A DNA stretch of 20,043 nt from SIG565 sp045647785 (GTDB lineage: Bacteria > Bacillota > Clostridia > Oscillospirales > Acutalibacteraceae): contig JAZRMU010000004.1 of the NCBI GenBank assembly GCA_045647785.1, positions 1 to 20,043 on the forward strand, in the 5' to 3' direction. The notes under the pieces were generated by a model. The model was not told where the DNA came from, made no database searches, and saw only the letters and a list, made by a program, of their open reading frames with translations. Below are positions 15,343 to 20,043 of the stretch, piece by piece. A program made the position numbers and the translations under genes. Numbering within the stretch: position 1 is the stretch's first letter; each line of letters opens with the position of its first letter.

Positions 15343-15908
15343 AATTCATTATTTTTGGAATTGAAATATTTGTCAGCTTTTTCTTTGTTTTGCTTATAGC
15401 AGCAGTTGTGTTTTTGGATAGCACCGGATATATTATTCCAACAATTATAGCCACCATTTTACACGAAACAGCACATCTTGCAGCAATGGCGGCTTTGAAA
15501 TGCAAACCGCGCTCTATAAAGCTTATACCTGCGGGTGTAATTATAACTAAACGGCTTGCGATATCTCATAAAACAGATGCTATAATATTGGTTGGCGGGC
15601 CACTTGCAAACCTAGTAATTTCCGCATTGTTTGTTAAAATTTCTCCTGAATTTTCAGCTATTAATTTTGTTGTCGGAATTTTCAATTTATTACCTGTGCG
15701 AGGACTCGACGGTGGTGAATTGCTTTTTAAACTGCTATGCTGTCTATTCGGAGAAAACGCAAGCACAATAATACTTAAATTTTTAAATATTATTCTTGGA
15801 ATAGTACTTACTTTATTAGGGGTACTTTTAATTTTTTGCGGGGAAATAAATCTATCGATTTTAATTTTAGGAATTTACATCTTACTTTCAGTAATTATTA
15901 AATTATAG
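15339..15908 (+). CDS. SpoIVFB-like M50 site-2 intramembrane metalloprotease
   Basis: The 189-residue, highly hydrophobic protein has several membrane segments (about 7-27, 31-50, 81-100, 106-118, 143-165, 170-188). The zinc motif H-E-T-A-H (42-46) lies in one segment, and N-L-L-P-V-R-G-L-D-G-G (116-126) supplies the third ligand (Asp124), as in SpoIVFB. In Bacillus this protease cuts pro-sigma-K in the mother cell once SpoIVFA lets go. The start overlaps the upstream gene by four bases, which fits a stoichiometric complex. The pairing with an M23 partner and with the TIGR03960 and TIGR03936 genes downstream is the usual clostridial arrangement. Whether a pro-sigma-K substrate exists here cannot be seen. 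Confidence 0.85.
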   Translation: MKFIIFGIEIFVSFFFVLLIAAVVFLDSTGYIIPTIIATILHETAHLAAMAALKCKPRSIKLIPAGVIITKRLAISHKTDAIILVGGPLANLVISALFVKISPEFSAINFVVGIFNLLPVRGLDGGELLFKLLCCLFGENASTIILKFLNIILGIVLTLLGVLLIFCGEINLSILILGIYILLSVIIKL

Positions 15909-15937
15909 TTGCAACTGAAGTTGTTTTGAGTTATTAT
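15909..15937 (+). promoter_or_regulatory. Possible sigma-A promoter of the TIGR03960 gene
   Basis: A TTGCAA (15909-15914), a 17-base spacer and TATTAT (15932-15937) precede the ATG at 15966; TGGAG lies about eight bases before that ATG. It would let the radical SAM gene be expressed apart from the sporulation pair. Confidence 0.5.
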
Positions 15938-15965
15938 ATTATATATACTGAAATGGAGTAATATA

Positions 15966-17807
15966 ATGGACAATTTGCAACTCGAAAAATTAATGTTAAC
16001 TGCTCAAAAGCCTGGCCGATATTCGGGTGGTGAGCTGAATTCTGTAATCAAAGATAAGAATAAAGTAGATGTACGCTTTGCTTTTTGCTTTCCCGATACA
16101 TACGAAATCGGTATGTCGCATCTTGGAATGAAAATTCTTTATTCGCAATTTAACTCGCGCGATGATATTTGGTGCGAGCGTGTTTTTGCGCCTTGGATTG
16201 ACTTTGAGGAAACGATGCGGAATAATAATATTCCTTTGTTTGCGCTTGAAAGCCGTGATCCTATCAAAGACTTTGATATTATAGGCTTCACGCTTCAGTA
16301 TGAATTAAGCTTTACTAATGTAATTAATATGCTATCCCTTGCAGGTGTGCCGCTCAAAAGCCGAGAAAGAAAATCATTGGCGCCGCTTATTGTTGCGGGT
16401 GGTCCTTGCGCTTGCAACCCCGAACCACTTGCCGATTATGTTGATATTTTCTTTTTGGGAGACGGCGAGGAGGTTGACCTCGAGCTTATAGATTTATATA
16501 AAAAATACGGTAGAAACGGCGATAAGCAAGCTTTCTTAAAAGAAGCAGCACAGATTAAGGGTGTTTATGTGCCATCGCTTTATGAAGTGGATTATAACGA
16601 AAACGGTACTGTGAAATCTATTTCCCCAAAAGAAAATGCACCTAAAACTATTCAAAAAAGAGTAATTACCGATCTTGACAACGCCTATTATCCGGATAGC
16701 TTTGTTGTTCCGTATATCGAAATTGTGCACGACCGCGCAGTCCAAGAGATATTCCGTGGTTGTATACGCGGCTGTAGATTTTGTCAAGCGGGTTACATTT
16801 ACCGTCCTGTAAGGGAAAAGACTATTGATACCATTAACCGTCAAGCACAGGCCCTTTGCAAAAATACGGGATATGATGAAATGTCGCTCTCTTCATTAAG
16901 CACAAGTGATTACTCGAAAATTGAGGAGCTTCTCAATTCAATGCTCGAGTGGACAAGCCGTGATTGTGTAAGCCTTTCGTTGCCATCACTTCGAATTGAT
17001 AATTTTTCAGGCGAGTTGATTGAAAAAATTAATCTGCTGCGTAAAAGCGGACTCACCTTTGCTCCTGAAGCCGGAACACAGCGCCTGCGCGATGTTATAA
17101 ATAAAAATGTTACCGAGGAAGAGATTATTAACACTTGTAAAATGGCTTTTGCAAACGGTTACACTTCGGTAAAACTGTATTTTATGCTAGGTCTACCAAC
17201 CGAAACCGTTGATGATTTAAAGGGTATTGCAGATTTAGCTCAAAAAATTGTCAATGAATATTACAGAATGGAAAATAGGCAAAAGGGCAAGAGTGTTAAT
17301 GTTTCGGTTAGCGTTTCCACCTTCGTTCCAAAGCCTTTCACGCCTTTCCAGTTTGAACCGCAAATTGATAAGGCTGAAATTGTTCGCCGTCAGCAATTTT
17401 TAAGAAGCTGTATAACTACTAAAAAGGTATCCCTTTCCTGGCACACTTCCGATGTCAGCTTTCTGGAGGGTGTTTTTGCAAGGGGAGACCGAAGACTTGG
17501 TGCTGTTATAGAGCGTGCATTTCAGCTTGGTTGTAAGTTCGATGGTTGGGATGAATGTTTTTCTTTAGATAGATGGTTGCAAGCCTTTGAGGATTGTGGT
17601 ATCGATCCCGCATTTTATGCAAATCGCCTGCGCGATTATGATGAGATTACCCCATGGGAGCATATCGATTACGGTATTACCAAGGAATTTCTTATTCGAG
17701 AAAATGAGCTCGCTCATAGTGCAGTAACTACTCCAAACTGCCGAGAAAAATGCGCTAATTGTGGCGCTACCTGCTTTAAGGGAGGTGTCTGCTTTGAGAA
17801 GCGTTAG
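15966..17807 (+). CDS. TIGR03960-type B12-binding-domain/radical SAM protein
   Basis: The 613-residue protein fits the TIGR03960 family. An N-terminal region (about 30-180) resembles a cobalamin-binding-like fold, with F-P-D-T-Y-E-I-G-M-S and A-G-G-P-C-A-C-N-P-E-P. The radical SAM motif is C-I-R-G-C-R-F-C (Cys 266, 270, 273), with A-P-E-A-G-T-Q-R-L and Y-F-M-L-G-L-P-T-E further on. The C-terminus ends with a Cys-rich cluster (C-R-E-K-C-A-N-C-G-A-T-C). The reaction is not known. The family is found, as here, immediately before the TIGR03936/DUF2344 gene near rng and rplU in many Firmicutes; the two genes overlap by 14 bases, so the proteins are likely to act together. Confidence 0.9.
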   Translation: MDNLQLEKLMLTAQKPGRYSGGELNSVIKDKNKVDVRFAFCFPDTYEIGMSHLGMKILYSQFNSRDDIWCERVFAPWIDFEETMRNNNIPLFALESRDPIKDFDIIGFTLQYELSFTNVINMLSLAGVPLKSRERKSLAPLIVAGGPCACNPEPLADYVDIFFLGDGEEVDLELIDLYKKYGRNGDKQAFLKEAAQIKGVYVPSLYEVDYNENGTVKSISPKENAPKTIQKRVITDLDNAYYPDSFVVPYIEIVHDRAVQEIFRGCIRGCRFCQAGYIYRPVREKTIDTINRQAQALCKNTGYDEMSLSSLSTSDYSKIEELLNSMLEWTSRDCVSLSLPSLRIDNFSGELIEKINLLRKSGLTFAPEAGTQRLRDVINKNVTEEEIINTCKMAFANGYTSVKLYFMLGLPTETVDDLKGIADLAQKIVNEYYRMENRQKGKSVNVSVSVSTFVPKPFTPFQFEPQIDKAEIVRRQQFLRSCITTKKVSLSWHTSDVSFLEGVFARGDRRLGAVIERAFQLGCKFDGWDECFSLDRWLQAFEDCGIDPAFYANRLRDYDEITPWEHIDYGITKEFLIRENELAHSAVTTPNCREKCANCGATCFKGGVCFEKR

Positions 17808-18441
17808 AGTTTTTTATACAAAACGCGGTGCTTTGCGTTTTGTATCTCACCTGGATATGAACCGATTTATGCCACGCCTTATCCGCAGAACTAATATCCC
17901 CGTATGGTATACAGAGGGCTTTAATTCACATATTTATCTTAATTTTGCATTACCGCTTTCCCTAGGCTTCGAGAGTGAATACGAGGCTATGGACTTTAAG
18001 GTTACTGATGATAATTTTACTAATGATATGATTTTCGAAGAACTGAATTCTGTTTGTCCTCAATTTATTGAAATTTTATCGGTTGCAGAGCCTATATTTA
18101 AAGTCGGTAAAATTGCTTTTGCAGAATTTAATATTGTTTTTGAGGATAAGGGAGTTCTTGCCGAAGCGCTTAATTTGTTTTTAAGCAGTAGTAGTATTTT
18201 AGTTAATAAGAAAACTAAAAAAGGCACTATGAGAGAAGTAGAGTTGTCGGATAAAATAAATCGATTTTCTATTACCAATAACGGCAATACTGTTCTTAAT
18301 ATTATTTTGTCTGCGGGCTCTGATAATGTTAATCCTACATTGCTCCTATCGGCGTTTGAGGAGCATATTGGTTGTGCTTTGTCGGAATATTCCGTAACAA
18401 GAACAATGCTTTATACTGAAAATTTAGAAAAATTTGTTTAG
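17794..18441 (+). CDS. TIGR03936/DUF2344 family radical SAM-associated protein
   Basis: The 215-residue protein has the DUF2344 opening (M-R-S-V-R-V-F-Y-T-K-R-G, then F-V-S-H-L-D-M-N-R and the E-G-F-N-S-H segment). It is fused to the radical SAM protein in some genomes. The start is TTG at 17794, with GGGAGG eight bases before it; this gives the conserved N-terminus and overlaps the upstream gene by 14 bases. A GTG at 17785 or a longer frame from 17761 is less likely. In many clostridial genomes rng and rplU follow; here a carboxypeptidase gene follows instead. No function is established. Confidence 0.9.
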   Translation: MRSVRVFYTKRGALRFVSHLDMNRFMPRLIRRTNIPVWYTEGFNSHIYLNFALPLSLGFESEYEAMDFKVTDDNFTNDMIFEELNSVCPQFIEILSVAEPIFKVGKIAFAEFNIVFEDKGVLAEALNLFLSSSSILVNKKTKKGTMREVELSDKINRFSITNNGNTVLNIILSAGSDNVNPTLLLSAFEEHIGCALSEYSVTRTMLYTENLEKFV

Positions 18442-18453
18442 GTAGGGGTAGAA

Positions 18454-19548
18454 ATGGAAGAAAACAAATATACTGACGAATTTTTTGAAAAATTTGAGCA
18501 GCGATATACTAGACCTGATGTATCGGGAAAAACGGAGAAGCATAAGCATACCAAAACTAAAAGCAGCACTTCAAAAATAGTTTTATGTCTAGCCTCAATT
18601 GCTTTAGTTGCCGCGATAGTAATAGTTGCAGTCTTTGTGAGAAAGGGCGATACCTATCTCGATGGCGAACGCAATACCATTGAGGGCGGCGATACTCTCG
18701 AAAATATTCCCGCAGAGCCAAAGGAGCCTATTATAATTAATCCGTATGTTGAGCCGGATGACAATACTGTAAGTTTGGCCGCTGACATTAATAGCGAATA
18801 CGCTGTTTTAATTGAGCGTGAGAGTGGCAGAATTGTTGGACAAAGAAATTATGATAGCAAAGTATTTCCCGCATCGCTTACGAAAATTATGACACTTCTT
18901 GTGGCTGTAGAGCAGAACGAAAATTTAGATGCTACTTTTGAAATGACCTTTGAGATTATCGATCCGCTTTATCGCGAAGAGGCATCTTTGGCGGGATTTA
19001 CAGGTGGTGAGCAGGTTAAGGTAATTGACCTTATGTATGGTGCGATTTTGCCTTCAGGTGCCGACGCTACTTGTGGACTTGCAATTCATACAGCCGGTAG
19101 CGAAGCGGCATTTGTCGAACTAATGAACAAAAAGGTAGAGGAATTAGGCCTTAAAAATACTCACTTTGCTAATACAAGCGGTCTACACGACCCACAAAAT
19201 TTTACAACTGTTTATGATATGGCTATAATTCTTAAGGCAGCAAGCGAAAATGAACTCGCGAAAAAAATCCTTTCGACATATCAATATACCACTTCCCCAA
19301 CTCCCGAACACCCCGACGGCATTCTGCTAACAAGCACGCTTTTCAGCAGAATGTATGGCACAGAACCTAAAAACGGGGCTGTAATTGAAGGTGGAAAGAC
19401 CGGCTTTATAAATGAATCGGGTAACTGTATAGCAAGCTATGGTACTGCCGCTAGCGGTAAAGAGTATATTTTTGTTTCCTGTGGTGCGAAGGGTCTTTGG
19501 AAAGCGGTGTTCGACCATATTAACACATACGCTAAATATGTTAATTAA
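18454..19548 (+). CDS. D-alanyl-D-alanine carboxypeptidase (S11, DacF-like), N-terminally anchored
   Basis: The 364-residue penicillin-binding protein removes the terminal D-Ala from peptidoglycan stem peptides. It has a charged cytoplasmic start (1-40, Lys/His-rich), one membrane segment (about 41-62), a linker, and an S11 catalytic domain with S-L-T-K (Ser141, Lys144) and K-T-G (315-317). The SxN motif reads S-G-A (201-203), so the usual Asn is Ala. Unlike Bacillus PBP5 or DacF it lacks a cleavable signal and C-terminal amphipathic anchor; it would sit in the membrane by its N-terminus. The ATG has AGGGGT about seven bases before it. Adjacent spore-type genes suggest a role in cortex or vegetative wall trimming. 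Confidence 0.88.
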   Translation: MEENKYTDEFFEKFEQRYTRPDVSGKTEKHKHTKTKSSTSKIVLCLASIALVAAIVIVAVFVRKGDTYLDGERNTIEGGDTLENIPAEPKEPIIINPYVEPDDNTVSLAADINSEYAVLIERESGRIVGQRNYDSKVFPASLTKIMTLLVAVEQNENLDATFEMTFEIIDPLYREEASLAGFTGGEQVKVIDLMYGAILPSGADATCGLAIHTAGSEAAFVELMNKKVEELGLKNTHFANTSGLHDPQNFTTVYDMAIILKAASENELAKKILSTYQYTTSPTPEHPDGILLTSTLFSRMYGTEPKNGAVIEGGKTGFINESGNCIASYGTAASGKEYIFVSCGAKGLWKAVFDHINTYAKYVN

Positions 19549-19599
19549 CAAAAAATGTGATTTGAAATAATTAATTCACAAAGCTTGAGGAGGAATATT

Positions 19600-19799
19600 G
19601 TGATAAATAAATTTTCGGATAAGAAAATTTATTTATTGGCGACAGCATTACCGCCCTCGTAACCGGCGGGCGTGGATGGGTGAAATATTTTAGCGAAATT
19701 ATTAACCCGGACTTATTAGTAAATACTGCCGTAATCTGCTGCCGGGGGAAGATAATTAAAAAACTGTTTACAATGGCGCTAAAAAATGGGTGTTTATAA
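19600..19799 (+). pseudogene. Broken SGNH/GDSL-type hydrolase remnant
   Basis: A GTG at 19600 with a strong GAGGAGGAA site (19587-19595) opens a frame reading V-I-N-K-F-S-D-K-K-I-Y-L-L, which stops at 19662. Shifting frame by one base at about 19637 gives G-D-S-I-T-A-L-V-T-G-G-R-G-W-V-K-Y-F and then N-P-D-L-L-V-N-T from 19638 on; G-D-S-I-T is the catalytic serine motif of SGNH/GDSL hydrolases, and the preceding basic-hydrophobic strand is exactly what the family has before it. One lost base would restore the frame. A second shift near 19730 would give R-N-L-L, as expected after the family's second block, so part of that block seems deleted. No later G-x-N-D or D-x-x-H motif is found. The remnant is about a quarter of a normal gene. 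Confidence 0.72.
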
Positions 19800-19812
19800 A
19801 GCCCGTGTTTTC

Positions 19813-19864
19813 TTAAACAGTGTGCTTTAAGACTGTAATATAAGCACCCGAAACGACATATTAA
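19813..19864 (+). promoter_or_regulatory. Possible promoters of the CwlD-like amidase
   Basis: Two overlapping candidates. A sigma-E-like pair is TAATATA (19836-19842), a 14-base spacer and CATATTAA (19857-19864), with a predicted start about 24 bases before the TTG. A sigma-A-like pair is TTAAAC (19813-19818), 17 bases and TAATAT (19836-19841). The -10 of the first is a weak match (5 of 8). Confidence 0.3.
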
Positions 19865-19894
19865 TTACTGTAATTTTATGTCGGGGGATTTGCT

Positions 19895-20043
19895 TTGAAA
19901 AATATCAAGTTTGTATTTTCAGCTTTAATTGTTGCTTTTTGTGCTATGCTTTCAGGCGTTATAATGTACTATGATTTTGCGGTAACACCAACCGCTTCAG
20001 ATGTTACTGAAAATCCGATAATTATTATAGACGCAGGCCACGG
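19895..20043 (+). CDS. N-acetylmuramoyl-L-alanine amidase, CwlD-like, 3' end outside window
   Basis: Only the first 49 residues are visible. The start is TTG at 19895, with GGGGGA seven bases before it. A short basic N-terminus and a hydrophobic segment (about 5-27) act as signal or anchor, followed by a linker and I-I-I-I-D-A-G-H-G, the first zinc-ligand motif of the Amidase_3 family. Such enzymes cut between muramic acid and the peptide; CwlD does this in the spore cortex as a step to muramic delta-lactam. The position after a D-Ala-D-Ala carboxypeptidase supports peptidoglycan maturation. The exact subfamily needs the missing part. Confidence 0.8.
   Translation, partial: MKNIKFVFSALIVAFCAMLSGVIMYYDFAVTPTASDVTENPIIIIDAGH

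Noticed and set aside
19600..19662. A 20-codon leader peptide with a strong ribosome binding site
   Set aside because: The first 13 codons continue as a known protein family in the next frame, so the short frame is the start of a broken gene rather than a leader peptide.
19600..19890. A structured riboswitch-like leader before the amidase gene, including a 14-bp perfect hairpin at 19603-19636 and several smaller stems
   Set aside because: No known riboswitch consensus (c-di-AMP, cobalamin, FMN and others compared from memory) fits in order, and the region is better explained as a decayed hydrolase gene with a ribosome binding site and the G-D-S-I-T block. A regulatory role of the last 100 bases is not excluded.

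Overview
The window reads as chromosomal DNA of a low-to-moderate GC, anaerobe-type Firmicute in the class Clostridia, possibly near the Ruminococcaceae/Oscillospirales. The reasons are the housekeeping gene order nusB-xseA-xseB-ispA-dxs-tlyA-nadK-argR-recN, strong Shine-Dalgarno sites, frequent TTG starts, Gram-positive promoters and terminators, and homologues of sporulation and germination proteins (SpoIVFA/SpoIVFB-like pair, S11 D-Ala-D-Ala carboxypeptidase, CwlD-like amidase). The assignment is inferred from synteny and protein character, not from a database search.

Layout. Bases 1-1050 hold the 3' part of a metallophosphoesterase gene and its terminator. Bases 1051-1270 carry an orphan promoter followed about 80-100 bases later by a GC-rich hairpin (a candidate small RNA) and the terminator of the next, leftward unit. 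Bases 1274-2346 (minus) are a two-gene unit: a DivIVA-like coiled-coil protein overlapping a lone beta subunit of class I fumarase/tartrate dehydratase. A divergent promoter region (2347-2508) separates it from a ten-gene rightward operon (2509-12058): transcription antitermination (NusB), exonuclease VII (XseA, XseB), isoprenoid precursors (IspA, Dxs), rRNA methylation (TlyA), NADP synthesis (NadK), arginine regulation (ArgR), DNA repair (RecN) and tyrosyl-tRNA synthetase. Neighbouring genes mostly overlap or nearly touch, so translational coupling is likely. Convergent to it is an XRE-type regulator (minus), then a tRNA-Thr(CGT) with its own promoter and terminator, then a large YgiQ-type radical SAM gene (minus).

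Bases 14692-20043 run rightward: SpoIVFA-like M23 protein, SpoIVFB-like M50 intramembrane protease, a TIGR03960-type radical SAM protein and its TIGR03936/DUF2344 partner, a membrane-anchored D-Ala-D-Ala carboxypeptidase, a broken SGNH/GDSL hydrolase remnant, and the start of a CwlD-like N-acetylmuramoyl-L-alanine amidase cut by the window edge. The theme is envelope and spore-cortex peptidoglycan remodelling. Possible sigma-E-like promoter motifs lie before the SpoIVFA-like and CwlD-like genes.

No CRISPR array, insertion sequence, prophage or clear defence system is visible. The most useful non-routine observations are the frameshifted GDSL hydrolase remnant at 19600-19799, the candidate small RNA near 1088-1231, the unusual DivIVA plus orphan fumarase-beta pair, and the paired sigma-E-like motifs.
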